Assembly (NCBI GenBank): GCA_947166905.1
Contig: CAMVFZ010000008.1
Coordinates: 55,884 to 119,883 of the forward strand
Length of the DNA stretch: 64,000 bases
Source of the DNA: an uncultured Prevotellaceae bacterium
GTDB taxonomy: Bacteria; Bacteroidota; Bacteroidia; Bacteroidales; UBA932
Reading direction: 5' to 3'
Shown here: piece by piece, positions 9,339 through 18,693 of the stretch
Numbering within the stretch: position 1 is the first letter of the stretch
How the letters are laid out: each line of letters starts with the position of its first letter
Translations under genes and position numbers: made by a program
Notes under the pieces: generated by a model
What the model saw: the letters and a program-made list of their open reading frames with translations, nothing else
Told to the model about the DNA's origin: nothing
The model's database searches: none

Positions 9339-10718
9339 ATGAGTATTTTAAATTTTTTCAAGGCAGAGTACGCTCCCGTATCACCTGCTGTCCCTGCAGA
9401 CAAGGTAGACAAGACTTACAAGCGTCTAAGAATGCAGGCATTCCTTGCAGGTACCTTCGGCTATGCCCTTTATTATGTTTGCCGCCTTTCAATGGGCGTA
9501 ATGAAGCAGCCTCTTATTGACGAGGGCCTGCTTAATGCAACCCAGCTGGGTATCATCGGAGCCTGCCTTTACTGGACTTATGCAATAGCAAAACTGATTA
9601 ACGGCTTCCTTGCCGACAGCGCCAACATCAAGCGCTTCATGGCTGCAGGACTTACCGTTTCAGTTTCTATGAATCTAATAATGGGCATCCTGGGCGTGAG
9701 CGCTATGAACGGAAACATAGCCAATTCTGTGCTGTTCGTGGCGTTTGCCGTTTGCTGGGCCATTAACGGTTGGGCCCAATCTATGGGCGCTCCGCCCGCC
9801 ATTATTGCTTTGTCCCGATGGTTCCCGCTCCGCATCAGGGGAACCTTCTACGGATTCTTCAGTGCTTCGCACAACATTGGCGAGGGCCTGTCCTTCGTCT
9901 TTGTAAGCGCACTGGTTGCCGCTTCCGGTTGGAAGTGGGGCTTCTTTGGAGCTGCATTGGCCGGCTTGCTGGGAGTAATCATTATTCTCCTGTTCCTGCA
10001 CAACAGCACAGAGTGCAAGGGACTTCCCAGCATCGAAACCCTTGCCGGTGAGCCTCAGCCCAAGGACGTTCCGGCTTCTGAGAAGCGCGCAGAAACCCGC
10101 AGGCTTCAGGCCCAGGTAATCAAGAACCCCGGAGTTTGGATTCTTGCCCTGGCCAGCGCCTTCATGTACATCAGCCGCTATGCCATCAACGAATGGGGTG
10201 TTATCTTCCTTCAGGAGACCCACGGTTACAGCCTTGCAGAGGCCGGAACCATAGTGGGTATCAACCCTATCTTCGGTGTTCTTGGTACAGTTCTTTCCGG
10301 CTGGCTTTCTGACTCTCTTTTTAAAGGTGATCGCAAATATCCGGCATTCGTTGCCGGAATCCTCGAGGTACTCGCCCTGTCGCTATTCCTCTTCGGTGGC
10401 CCTCAAAAGTGGGTTGCGGTCGTTTCCATGATACTCTTCGGCATAGCAATCGGCGTGCTTATCTGCTTTGTAGGCGGACTTATGGCCATTGATCTGGTTC
10501 CTCGCAAAGCGACAGGCGCAGCCTTGGGTATTATGGGCATGGCCTCCTATGGCGCCGTTGGTTTGCAAAACGTTGTCACCGGTCTTTTGCTTGACAATAA
10601 TGTCAAAGACGGTGTGCACGATTTCACTTATGTTAGCTGGTTCTGGCTTGGCGCCGCAGTCATCGCTGTCCTTCTGCCAATGCTCAACTGGAAACGCAAA
10701 CCCCAGGAGATCGAATAG
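9339..10718 (+). CDS. OPA-family MFS transporter (GlpT/UhpT/UhpC type)
   Basis: A 459-residue polytopic protein with about twelve hydrophobic segments. GYALYYVCRLSMGVMKQPL in the first helix, then GWAQSMGAPPAIIALSRWF and GTFYGFFSASHNIGEG, match the organophosphate:phosphate antiporter family that imports glycerol-3-phosphate or hexose-6-phosphate in exchange for phosphate. ATG at 9339 lies five bases after the stop of the NAGPA-phosphatase fusion. Its neighbours suggest that the cargo is a phosphorylated product of the upstream enzymes. A sensor role as in UhpC cannot be excluded, but no two-component kinase is adjacent. Family is confident, substrate unknown. Confidence 0.85.
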   Translation: MSILNFFKAEYAPVSPAVPADKVDKTYKRLRMQAFLAGTFGYALYYVCRLSMGVMKQPLIDEGLLNATQLGIIGACLYWTYAIAKLINGFLADSANIKRFMAAGLTVSVSMNLIMGILGVSAMNGNIANSVLFVAFAVCWAINGWAQSMGAPPAIIALSRWFPLRIRGTFYGFFSASHNIGEGLSFVFVSALVAASGWKWGFFGAALAGLLGVIIILLFLHNSTECKGLPSIETLAGEPQPKDVPASEKRAETRRLQAQVIKNPGVWILALASAFMYISRYAINEWGVIFLQETHGYSLAEAGTIVGINPIFGVLGTVLSGWLSDSLFKGDRKYPAFVAGILEVLALSLFLFGGPQKWVAVVSMILFGIAIGVLICFVGGLMAIDLVPRKATGAALGIMGMASYGAVGLQNVVTGLLLDNNVKDGVHDFTYVSWFWLGAAVIAVLLPMLNWKRKPQEIE

Positions 10719-10737
10719 ATTTCCCTATCAGTTCAGG

Positions 10738-12780
10738 CTACCGCCCGCGACAGGGCCGAGCCGCCTCTATTAATTCAAAGTCTAGGAGACGCTGTTCCAA
10801 GTTCGTTGATTTTACACGGATGCGGACGGCGTCTCCCAGTCTATAAATCTTGCGGGTACGCTTGCCGCGTATAAGATAACGCTGCTCGTCAAAGTCAAAG
10901 AAATCGCTGCGGATGCTGCGCAGGGCCACCATACCTTCTATCTTGGTAGGCTCAATCTCTACGTACATACCCCACTCGGTGAGGCCGGAGATGCGGCCCT
11001 CGAACTCCTGGTCTATCTTGTCCTGCATGAACTCCACCAGCTTGTACTTGATGCTGTCGCGCTCTGCATTGGCTGCGATAACCTCTCGCTCCGATGCGTG
11101 GGTGCACTGGCCCTCGAAGTAGTTCTTGTCGGCGCTGGAGCCACCCTCAAGGTAGCGGGCCAGCAGGCGGTGAACCATAAGGTCCGGGTAACGGCGGATA
11201 GGGGAGGTGAAGTGGGTGTAGAAGTTGAAGGCCAGTCCGTAGTGGCCGATGTTGTCCGTGCTGTATGAAGCCTTGGCCATAGAGCGCAGGGCTATCATCT
11301 CCATCGGATAGAATTCCGGCTTGTCCTTGGCCTCTTCAAGGAGCTCGTTAAGCCGATGCGCAATCTTGTTGCCGTCGGCATCCTTGAATGAAATCTTGTA
11401 GCCAAAGTGGCCGGCGAACTTGCCAAGGGAACCCAGTTTGTCCAGGTTGGGGGTGTCGTGTACACGGTAGACAAAGGTCTTGGCGTCCTGACGCTCGCGG
11501 CCGTCCATTTTGCCGGCTGTTGCCACCCATTCAGCTACGCTGCGGTTGGCCAGCAGCATGAACTCCTCAATCAGCCAGTTGGCCTCTTTGGAGATATGCT
11601 GATGCACCGCAATCGGGCGGCCGTCGGCATCGCACTCCACCTTCATCTCCGGACGCTCGAAGCTTATCGCGCCCGCCTTGAATCGCTTCTCACGGTAGAT
11701 CGAAGCCAGGCCCCAAAGGGTAAGAATAGCGTCATCAATATCGCGTTTGCCCTTGCCGTCCTCGATAATCTTCTGGGCGGTCTCGTAGTCAAACCTGTAG
11801 TCTGAATTAATGGCCGTACGGCCCAGCCAGCAGCTGACCAGCTTGCCCTTGGGCGTAATCTCGAACACCGCGCTGAAGGTAAGCTTGTCCTCTCCCGGGC
11901 GCAGCGAGCACAGCTTGTTGGACAGTTTTTCCGGAAGCATCGGCACCGTCCTGTCTACAAGATAAACGGATGTACCGCGCTCCTGGGCCTCTTTATCCAC
12001 AAGGTCTCCGGGCTTTACGTAATAGGAGACATCGGCAATGTGGACACCTACCTCGTAGTTGCCGCCGGGCAGGCGGACAAACGACAGCGCATCGTCAAAG
12101 TCCTTCGCGTCTGTAGGGTCGATGGTAAAAGTAAGCGTCTTCCTGAAGTCGCGGCGCCCTTTCATTTCTGCCGGGCCGATGACGTCGGATATAGCGTCGG
12201 CGGCGTCTGCCACCTCCTTTTCAAATTTGTAGGGCAGGCCGTACTCCGCCAGGATGGCATGCATCTCGGTGTCGTTCTGGCCCATTTCGCCAAGTATGTC
12301 AACCACATGGCCCTGGGGATACTCGCTGCCACGCGGCCAGTCGTCCACAACGGCCGCAACCTTGTACCCGCTCTTGGCCTCGGAGGCCAGAACTGCGGTA
12401 TCAAGTTCTATGTCATAGGGCATGTTCTTGCTCTGCATCAGCACCCAGGCCTTTGCGCCCATGCGGTGCAGAACGCCCACGAAGGGCTTTTTGCTACGCT
12501 CCAGAATCTCCAGTACCTCTCCTTCCATCTTGCGTCCGGGCAGGCTTTTGGTGCTCTTTGCAACTATCCTTACCAGGTCTCCGCTAAGGGCGCCGCGCGT
12601 CTTGTGAGGGTGCACGTAGATGTCTTCATCCAGCCCGTCCACCTTGACGAACAGGCTGCGATCGCGGGCCATCTGACCCACGCCAATGTATTCTGTTCCC
12701 TTGATTCTTTTGGAATTGCTCTTGCTAGAAATATTTTTACCGTTCTTTCCTTGTCTGCCGCTTTTGGCCTTTCTGCTCAT
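10738..12780 (-). CDS. rnr: Ribonuclease R
   Basis: A 3'-to-5' exoribonuclease acting on structured RNA. I set the start at the ATG at 12780 (MSRKAKSG), because the 843-residue ORF in the track runs into the divergent HAD gene and its first 163 residues are not RNase R-like. Residues about 30-200 hold the cold-shock/OB domains. The RNB catalytic domain is marked by TIDPTDAKDFDDALS near residue 215 with its four metal-binding Asp, and by YTHFTSPIRRYPDLMVHR. An S1 domain (ISGLTEWGMYVEIE) lies near the C-terminus. At 680 residues it lacks the long N-terminal helix-turn-helix extension of the E. coli enzyme. It converges on the transporter gene with a 19-base gap. Confidence 0.95.
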   Translation of the reverse strand: MSRKAKSGRQGKNGKNISSKSNSKRIKGTEYIGVGQMARDRSLFVKVDGLDEDIYVHPHKTRGALSGDLVRIVAKSTKSLPGRKMEGEVLEILERSKKPFVGVLHRMGAKAWVLMQSKNMPYDIELDTAVLASEAKSGYKVAAVVDDWPRGSEYPQGHVVDILGEMGQNDTEMHAILAEYGLPYKFEKEVADAADAISDVIGPAEMKGRRDFRKTLTFTIDPTDAKDFDDALSFVRLPGGNYEVGVHIADVSYYVKPGDLVDKEAQERGTSVYLVDRTVPMLPEKLSNKLCSLRPGEDKLTFSAVFEITPKGKLVSCWLGRTAINSDYRFDYETAQKIIEDGKGKRDIDDAILTLWGLASIYREKRFKAGAISFERPEMKVECDADGRPIAVHQHISKEANWLIEEFMLLANRSVAEWVATAGKMDGRERQDAKTFVYRVHDTPNLDKLGSLGKFAGHFGYKISFKDADGNKIAHRLNELLEEAKDKPEFYPMEMIALRSMAKASYSTDNIGHYGLAFNFYTHFTSPIRRYPDLMVHRLLARYLEGGSSADKNYFEGQCTHASEREVIAANAERDSIKYKLVEFMQDKIDQEFEGRISGLTEWGMYVEIEPTKIEGMVALRSIRSDFFDFDEQRYLIRGKRTRKIYRLGDAVRIRVKSTNLEQRLLDFELIEAARPCRGR

Positions 12781-12818
12781 ATAATTGTATTTAAGTCCGC
12801 CCGTTAGTTCAGGCCCTG

Positions 12819-12826
12819 CAAAATTA
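12819..12826 (-). promoter_or_regulatory. Bacteroidota -7 box for rnr
   Basis: Minus-strand TAATTTTG, an exact match to TAnnTTTG, 38 bases ahead of the rnr ATG. It lies back to back with the plus-strand box of the HAD gene. No clear -33 element was identified. Confidence 0.55.
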
Positions 12827-12838
12827 CGAAAAATCGAG

Positions 12839-12846
12839 TATATTTG
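12839..12846 (+). promoter_or_regulatory. Bacteroidota -7 box for HAD gene
   Basis: TATATTTG fits TAnnTTTG and lies 18 bases before the ATG at 12865. A transcript starting about 7 bases downstream would begin near 12853, which makes the TTG at 12844 used by the ORF track impossible as a start. Confidence 0.6.
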
Positions 12847-12864
12847 CACCCTATTTTTACAGCT

Positions 12865-13557
12865 ATGTACGAAGACGTCAGGACGATTGCCTTTGATGCC
12901 GATGACACCCTGTGGGAAAACGAAACCCTGTTCAGGGAGGCGGAACGCCAGTGGGCAGAGGTTATGAAGGATTACGGCAGTTTGGAAGAACTGTCGGCCA
13001 TACTCTACAAGAGGGAGGCAGAGAACATGGAAGACCTTGGCTTCGGCGCCAAGCCATATCTCATCTCCGTTATGGAAACCTCCGTCGCCCTTGCCGGTGA
13101 CAAGCTCACCGGGCCGATGGTAGCCAAAATCATCGCCGCCGGACGTCAGATAATGCGCAACCCGGCAACTCCGCTGCCGGGAGTAAAAGAAGCCCTGCAG
13201 GCCATCAGGGACAAGAAAAAATACCGGATGGTAATGCTCACCAAAGGCGACCTTCTGGACCAGGAGCACAAAATTGCGCGCAGCGGACTGGGCTGTTTCT
13301 TCGACCGTACGGTCATCACATCCAACAAAAGCAAAAAGGAATATCTGGAACTTTGCCAGGCAGAAGGCATAACCCCGGAAAACCTTCTTATGGTTGGAAA
13401 TTCATTCAAGTCGGATATTGCTCCCGTGCTGGAGCTTGGGGGATGGGGCGCTTATGTCCCGTTTAAGGTAATTTGGGAACACGAGAAGACAGAGGAATAC
13501 GAACATCCACGCCTGCTGAAGCTGTCCGCCTTGGGAGAGTTGCTTTGCTGGCTTTAA
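12865..13557 (+). CDS. HAD-superfamily hydrolase
   Basis: A cytosolic 230-residue phosphatase-like protein. Motif I is DADDTLW near residue 10, with two Asp for phospho-enzyme formation; motif II is MLTKG; the lysine of motif III lies in SNKSKKEY; motif IV is VGNSFKSD. The cap insertion after motif I is helical, as in phosphoglycolate phosphatase-like members. I chose ATG 12865 (MYEDVRT) over the TTG at 12844, because the latter falls inside the predicted promoter. The last four bases overlap the stop of the convergent sigma factor gene. Substrate is unknown. Confidence 0.85.
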   Translation: MYEDVRTIAFDADDTLWENETLFREAERQWAEVMKDYGSLEELSAILYKREAENMEDLGFGAKPYLISVMETSVALAGDKLTGPMVAKIIAAGRQIMRNPATPLPGVKEALQAIRDKKKYRMVMLTKGDLLDQEHKIARSGLGCFFDRTVITSNKSKKEYLELCQAEGITPENLLMVGNSFKSDIAPVLELGGWGAYVPFKVIWEHEKTEEYEHPRLLKLSALGELLCWL

Positions 13558-14171
13558 TAAGGAAGTTTGCCGTAAAGGCAGAAGAGAAGGGTGGCGATAG
13601 GGAGGTAATCCTTCAGGGAAGAGCGCATCGCAGAAAGCACTCTTTGGATTTCCCGTTTCACTTTTCTTGTAGAAACGCCGTACTTGTCTGCAATCTCGTC
13701 GTACGTAAGGTCTTCAAAGCGGCTGGAATAGAAAATATCCCTGGTCATCTTGGGCATGCTCTTCATAAAGTCCTCGAAGATGTGCCTTACCTCTTCTTTA
13801 AACAATATGGACATATCCTGGCCGTCCAGGACGTCAATCTCTGCCATCAGCGCCCTGTAGGCGTTGGTCTGCATCTTCTGCTCTATGCGCATCCTTGTGG
13901 CCTGGTCCCTGAGGAAGTTCAGGCTGCGGTTCTTTACAGCGGTAAGAAGATAGGCCTCCGGCGGAGAATTCAGCTGAATCTCATTGCGCTTGTCCCAAAA
14001 ACTTGCAAAACAATCGGAAACAATGTCTTCTGCGGCAGATCTGTCGTGGATATAAGAGAAGGAGATATTTACGAACGGCTCACGGAACCTTGAAAACAAG
14101 GTTGCAAACTCCTGCGCAGAAACGACAGGGGCTGTGGTTGCATCGGTAGATATGGTGTTCTGGATATCCAT
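13554..14171 (-). CDS. ECF sigma-70 factor (Bacteroidales FecI type)
   Basis: A 205-residue extracytoplasmic-function sigma factor. Region 2 covers EFATLFSRFREPFVNISFSYIHDRSAAEDIVSDCF with FASFWDKR, and region 4 carries FEDLTYDEIADKYGVSTRKVKREIQRVL, the helix-turn-helix that reads the -35 element. It is transcribed away from the FecR anti-sigma gene and the STN-bearing SusC, the usual layout for Bacteroides trans-envelope control of glycan loci. The predicted role is to activate the 14314-26687 locus when its glycan is imported. A TAACTTTG box lies just upstream. The C-terminal KLPY end overlaps the HAD gene by four bases. Confidence 0.9.
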   Translation of the reverse strand: MDIQNTISTDATTAPVVSAQEFATLFSRFREPFVNISFSYIHDRSAAEDIVSDCFASFWDKRNEIQLNSPPEAYLLTAVKNRSLNFLRDQATRMRIEQKMQTNAYRALMAEIDVLDGQDMSILFKEEVRHIFEDFMKSMPKMTRDIFYSSRFEDLTYDEIADKYGVSTRKVKREIQRVLSAMRSSLKDYLPIATLLFCLYGKLPY

Positions 14172-14186
14172 AATTTCTTACGCGTA

Positions 14187-14194
14187 CAAAGTTA
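14187..14194 (-). promoter_or_regulatory. Bacteroidota -7 box for ECF sigma gene
   Basis: Minus-strand TAACTTTG matches TAnnTTTG, 15 bases ahead of the ATG at 14171, which implies a very short leader. On the plus side of this intergenic region, toward FecR, I see no TAnnTTTG box but a small dyad GGGTccatcACCC (14266-14278). Control of FecR by the ECF factor itself would fit, but is not proven. Confidence 0.5.
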
Positions 14195-14313
14195 GCCTTC
14201 TTTAACGAAAAACAAGGGGAAAAGAAAATTTTAAGAAAAAAATTGAAACATTTTAATAAAAGTGGGGTCCATCACCCGAAGTTGTGTGTCTATTAAATGT
14301 TAAAAACGATAAA

Positions 14314-15261
14314 ATGGATTCTTATTTACTCTTAAAATACTTTAAAGGATCGGCCTCTCCCTCAGAAAAGGAGCAGGTCTACAGTTGGCTTGCAAATGAC
14401 ACCGACGGCTCCAGGAAAGAGAGCTATCGTCAGATGCATGACATCTACAACGGAATGGCGCTTTACGGCGACGGCGGAGCCTCTTATATGAAGCGCCGCT
14501 CACTGCGCCGCCGCATCATCGCCGGAATAACCGCCATTGCCGCATCCGTAGCGATAGTATTCGGTCTTATCACCATAGAAAGAAACAGGGCAATTGATTT
14601 ACTTGCCTCTAAAACTGAAACCCTGTATGTTCCCGCCGGGGAAAGCATGAAGTTGACGCTGGACGATGGCAGCTCTATATGGTTGAATGGCGATACGGAG
14701 ATAGAGCTGCCGGCAGTATTTGGCCGCAAGGACCGTAAGATTACGGTTCACCGCGGAGAAATACTGCTGGACGTTGTCAAAGACGAAGCCCGTCCCTTCT
14801 ACGTAGAAACCTTCACATCTACCGTAAGGGTACTCGGTACCAAGTTCGAGGTGCTGGTAGACGAAGACAGGTCTTTCTGCTCCGTCATCCTGCTCAGGGG
14901 TAAGGTAGAAGCCGTAGACCACAACACCGGCGACGTAATCGGTATGGTACCGGATGACCTTCTTTGCTTTGAAGGCGGCAACGTTACCAAGTCGCGCATC
15001 AAGAACCACGATGCCATTGATTGCTGGACAGAGGGACTTATCGACATTTCCGATGAGCCGTTTGACCGTCTTATGCGCAGGTTCGAGAAAGCCTTCAACA
15101 TTAATATAATTATTGACAGGCCCACCCTTCCCGCCATCAGCTATACAAGGGGTAAGATCCGTATTTCAGACGGCATAGACCACGCACTTTCAGTGCTCCA
15201 GCTTGTGTCTGACTTTACGTACGAGAGAGACTACAACACAAACACCATTACTATTAAATAA
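14314..15261 (+). CDS. FecR-type anti-sigma factor
   Basis: A 315-residue inner-membrane regulator. The ORF track begins at a GTG (14284), but MDSYLLLKYFKGSASPSEKEQV from ATG 14314 is the standard start of this family. The cytoplasmic N-terminal part, which binds the sigma factor, is followed by a transmembrane segment (IIAGITAIAASVAIVFGLI) near residues 70-88. The periplasmic FecR domain has VPAGESMKLTLDDGSSIWLNG, and the C-terminal domain of about 70 residues resembles the STN-like fold. It is divergent from the sigma gene and 21 bases before SusC. It should relay the signal from the STN domain of that SusC to the sigma factor. Confidence 0.92.
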   Translation: MDSYLLLKYFKGSASPSEKEQVYSWLANDTDGSRKESYRQMHDIYNGMALYGDGGASYMKRRSLRRRIIAGITAIAASVAIVFGLITIERNRAIDLLASKTETLYVPAGESMKLTLDDGSSIWLNGDTEIELPAVFGRKDRKITVHRGEILLDVVKDEARPFYVETFTSTVRVLGTKFEVLVDEDRSFCSVILLRGKVEAVDHNTGDVIGMVPDDLLCFEGGNVTKSRIKNHDAIDCWTEGLIDISDEPFDRLMRRFEKAFNINIIIDRPTLPAISYTRGKIRISDGIDHALSVLQLVSDFTYERDYNTNTITIK

Positions 15262-15282
15262 TTAATCCACAAAACCCTAATC

Positions 15283-18200
15283 ATGCGTAAGCTCTTAATC
15301 AGCAAAACCTGGAAACGGGCCCTGTTCGCATTGATGGTATCATTGTGTCTGGTAATCCCCGCAGGGAACGCCCAGGCCCAGGATGCCGGCAAGATCACTC
15401 TCAAGATGAGTGGTACCCTTGAGCAGGTGCTGGACGCAGTAGAGCGTCAATCCAGGTATCTGTTCTTGAACGACCAGGTAGACTTGAGCATAAAGGTAAG
15501 TGTAGACGTTCAGGGCAAACCTGTAACAGAGGTACTCGACCAGATGCTTAAAGGAACCGGAATCAAGTACAAGATTACTGAAACAAACATTATCCTTTCC
15601 AACAAGGCTCTGTCAGACGACAGAATCAAGGAAATCACAAACGGTCAGCAGCGCAAGTCCAACACTGTAAGCGGCCGTATCATGGACCAGAAAGGCGAGC
15701 CCGTCATCGGCGGTGCCGTTATGATAAAAGGAACTTCCATCGGTGGCAGCACAGACATCGATGGTAATTTCTCTTTTATCCTGCCGGAAGGCAGCGAAAG
15801 CCGCATCGTAGAGGTTTCCAGCCTTGGTTATACAACTGTTGAATTCCCTCTTTCCGGCCAGCGCATCTTCAACATCACCCTTGTAGAAGACTCAGAAGTC
15901 CTTGAGGGAACCGTTGTTACCGCCCTCGGTATCCGCAGGGCCCAGAAAGCGCTTTCCTACAATGTTCAGGAGGTTAAGAGCAGCGACATCCTCTCAAATA
16001 AAGACGCAAACTTCATCAATTCTCTTAGCGGTAAAGCCGCCGGCTTGGTAATCAACGCTTCTTCTGCCGGAGTGGGTGGTGCTACAAAAGCCGTAATGCG
16101 TGGATCCAAGTCTATCACCAAGTCTTCCAATGCACTTTACGTGATAGACGGTGTGCCGATGTCTGCCATCAACCGTGATGCAAGCACGGAGTTCGGTTCC
16201 AATGGCTACACAGACCCTATCGCCGACCTTAACCCGGAGGATATCGAGTCCATGACCGTCCTGACCGGTGCAGCCGCTGCCGCACTTTACGGACAGGAGG
16301 GCGCAAACGGTGCCATCGTCATTACAACCAAGAAAGGCGCTGCAGGCAAGACAACCCTTACCATTGCAAGCAATACAGAAATCTCTAACGTTACCTTCCT
16401 GCCCAAGTTCCAGGATACCTACGGAACAGGTGACCTCCTTTCTTCCGAGGGCTCTTCCGTTTACAGCTGGGGTAGAAAGCTCAACGACTATACATACATG
16501 GGATATGACCCCAAGAGCGATTACTTCAAGACCGGAGTAACCACAACAGAGAGCATATCCTTCTCTACCGGAACGGACAAGAACCAGACCTACCTTTCTA
16601 TGGCTGCAATCAACGCCAACGGTACCGTTCCCAACAACGCCTACAACAGGTACAACTTCTCTTTCCGCAACACTGCCTCCTTCCTGGACGACAAGCTCAC
16701 CCTTGACCTGTCCTTCCAGTATGTAAAGCAGAACGACCGCAACATGATCAACCAGGGTCTTTACAACAACCCTCTGGTTGGTGCATATCTCTTCCCCCGC
16801 GGCGACTCATGGGAGGATGTGTCCATGTACGAAAGATGGAGCAGCGACCGCGGCATTTACACCCAGTACTGGCCCGCAGGTGACGGCGGTATCGTGATGC
16901 AGAACCCTTACTGGATCAACTATCGCGACCTCCGTACCAACAAGAAAGATAGATACATGGCACAGGCCAGCCTTAGCTGGAAGGTTGCAGACTGGATTAC
17001 GGCAACCGGCCGCGTGCGTATCGACAATACGGACACCAAGTACGAAGAGCGTTACTACGCTACTACAAACAACCTCCTTACCGGCGGCTCGGACAAAGGT
17101 TACTATGGCTTGCAGGAGATTAAAGACAAGTCTACCTATGCCGATGCAATGGCCGATATCCACAAAACCATCGGCGAGCACTGGAACCTCCAGGCCAATA
17201 TCGGTGGTATCATTTCTGATTCAAGAAACGACTGGTCTTCAATTGCCGGAGGTATCGGCAACGGAACCATCGGTGTAGAGAATATTCCTAACGTGTTCAA
17301 CGTTTTTGCCATCGGCGCCGCAAGTAACGCACAGGGCGGTTATCACGACCAGACCCAGAGCGTGTTCGCAAGCGTCGAGCTCGGATACCGCAGCGCATGG
17401 TACCTTACCCTCACTGCCCGTAACGACTGGGATTCCCGTTTGTTCGGCCCCGGCAGTACCAAAAGCTCTTTCTTCTATCCGTCAGTTGGTGTTTCAGGCG
17501 TGCTTTCTCAAGCTCTGACACTTCCCAAATTCGTGGAATTCCTTAAGGTACGCGGCTCTTACGCACAGGTTGGTACTTCTTACCAGAGGTGGATCGCAAA
17601 TCCTCTCCACTCCTGGGACAGCAGCCAGCAGGCGTGGAAAACCCAGACGGCTTATCCGGTTTCCAACCTTAAGCCGGAAATGACTGCTTCTTGGGAGGCA
17701 GGTATCCAGACCCGTATAGCCGGAGGCTTCTCCGTAGACCTGTCCTGGTATCTGACCAATACCAAGAACCAGACCTTCAACCCTGGTATTTCATCCGGTT
17801 CCGGTTACTCTGACATCTACATCCAGTCAGGTAACGTACGCAACACTGGTATCGAGCTCCAGCTTGGTTACAACCACACCTGGGGCAGCTTCGGATGGAA
17901 TTCCGTTTACACTTTCTCTACCAACAGCAACAAGATCATCAGCCTTGCGGCCGATGTCACCAACCCTGTTACCGGAGAAAAGTTCAGCGTATCACAGCTT
18001 AACATGGGTGGCCTTGGAAACGCCCGCTTCATCCTTCAGGAAGGCGGTTCCCTTGGCGACATCTACTCCCGTGCAGACCTTAAGCGTGACAACAGGGGCA
18101 ACATCTATGTAACCGAGACCGGAGCCATCGCCACCGAGGCCTATTCAGACTTCTCCAAGTACATTAAGCTTGGAAGCGTACTGCCCAAGGCCAACATGGC

Positions 18201-18681
18201 ATGGAGGAACGAGTTCAAGTTCTGCGGCTTCTCTGCCTCTGCAATGATCCAGGCCCGTCTTGGCGGCATCGTATTCTCAAGGACCCAGGCCATGCTGGAC
18301 CGCTTTGGAGTATCCGAGGCAACCGCAATCGCCCGTGACAACGGCGGCGTAGTCATCAACGGTGGCGACCTTATCGATGCCAGCAAGTGGTACACAGCCA
18401 TCGGCGGCGGTGACACCGTGCCCCAGTACTACACATACGACGCAACCAACGTTCGCCTGAGCGAGGTTGCCCTGGGCTACACCTTCCCCCGCAAGATGCT
18501 CTGGAACCTCTTTGACCTTACCCTTCAGGTAACGGGCAAGAACCTTCTTATGATTTACTGCAAAGCTCCCTTCGACCCGGAAGCAACAGCAACTACCACC
18601 AACAATTACTACCAGGGAATCGACTACTTCATGATGCCCGGTATGCGCACCTACGGATTCAACGTCCGTCTTAACTTCTAA
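15283..18681 (+). CDS. SusC/RagA TonB-dependent transporter with STN domain
   Basis: A 1132-residue outer-membrane glycan importer. After a signal peptide (ending NAQAQ), residues about 38-110 form the STN signalling domain (ITLKMSGTLEQVLDAVERQS). A carboxypeptidase-like beta domain follows (GRIMDQKGEPVIGGAVMIKG), then the plug (ALYVIDGVPMSA, GAAAAALYGQEGANGAIVITTKKG) and the 22-strand barrel ending GMRTYGFNVRLNF with the expected terminal Phe. The STN domain together with the adjacent FecR and ECF genes indicates trans-envelope signalling. SusD follows after 12 bases. The locus content suggests N-glycan import. Confidence 0.95.
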   Translation: MRKLLISKTWKRALFALMVSLCLVIPAGNAQAQDAGKITLKMSGTLEQVLDAVERQSRYLFLNDQVDLSIKVSVDVQGKPVTEVLDQMLKGTGIKYKITETNIILSNKALSDDRIKEITNGQQRKSNTVSGRIMDQKGEPVIGGAVMIKGTSIGGSTDIDGNFSFILPEGSESRIVEVSSLGYTTVEFPLSGQRIFNITLVEDSEVLEGTVVTALGIRRAQKALSYNVQEVKSSDILSNKDANFINSLSGKAAGLVINASSAGVGGATKAVMRGSKSITKSSNALYVIDGVPMSAINRDASTEFGSNGYTDPIADLNPEDIESMTVLTGAAAAALYGQEGANGAIVITTKKGAAGKTTLTIASNTEISNVTFLPKFQDTYGTGDLLSSEGSSVYSWGRKLNDYTYMGYDPKSDYFKTGVTTTESISFSTGTDKNQTYLSMAAINANGTVPNNAYNRYNFSFRNTASFLDDKLTLDLSFQYVKQNDRNMINQGLYNNPLVGAYLFPRGDSWEDVSMYERWSSDRGIYTQYWPAGDGGIVMQNPYWINYRDLRTNKKDRYMAQASLSWKVADWITATGRVRIDNTDTKYEERYYATTNNLLTGGSDKGYYGLQEIKDKSTYADAMADIHKTIGEHWNLQANIGGIISDSRNDWSSIAGGIGNGTIGVENIPNVFNVFAIGAASNAQGGYHDQTQSVFASVELGYRSAWYLTLTARNDWDSRLFGPGSTKSSFFYPSVGVSGVLSQALTLPKFVEFLKVRGSYAQVGTSYQRWIANPLHSWDSSQQAWKTQTAYPVSNLKPEMTASWEAGIQTRIAGGFSVDLSWYLTNTKNQTFNPGISSGSGYSDIYIQSGNVRNTGIELQLGYNHTWGSFGWNSVYTFSTNSNKIISLAADVTNPVTGEKFSVSQLNMGGLGNARFILQEGGSLGDIYSRADLKRDNRGNIYVTETGAIATEAYSDFSKYIKLGSVLPKANMAWRNEFKFCGFSASAMIQARLGGIVFSRTQAMLDRFGVSEATAIARDNGGVVINGGDLIDASKWYTAIGGGDTVPQYYTYDATNVRLSEVALGYTFPRKMLWNLFDLTLQVTGKNLLMIYCKAPFDPEATATTTNNYYQGIDYFMMPGMRTYGFNVRLNF

Positions 18682-18693
18682 GGAGGACTGAAT

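Noticed and set aside
12040-12807. 255-aa plus-strand ORF
   Set aside because: Antisense to RNase R and reaching into the divergent promoter region; no recognisable protein features.
12781-13269. 163-residue N-terminal extension of the RNase R ORF
   Set aside because: It is antisense to the HAD gene, lies upstream of a good -7 box, and is not RNase R-like; the ATG at 12780 is the better start.
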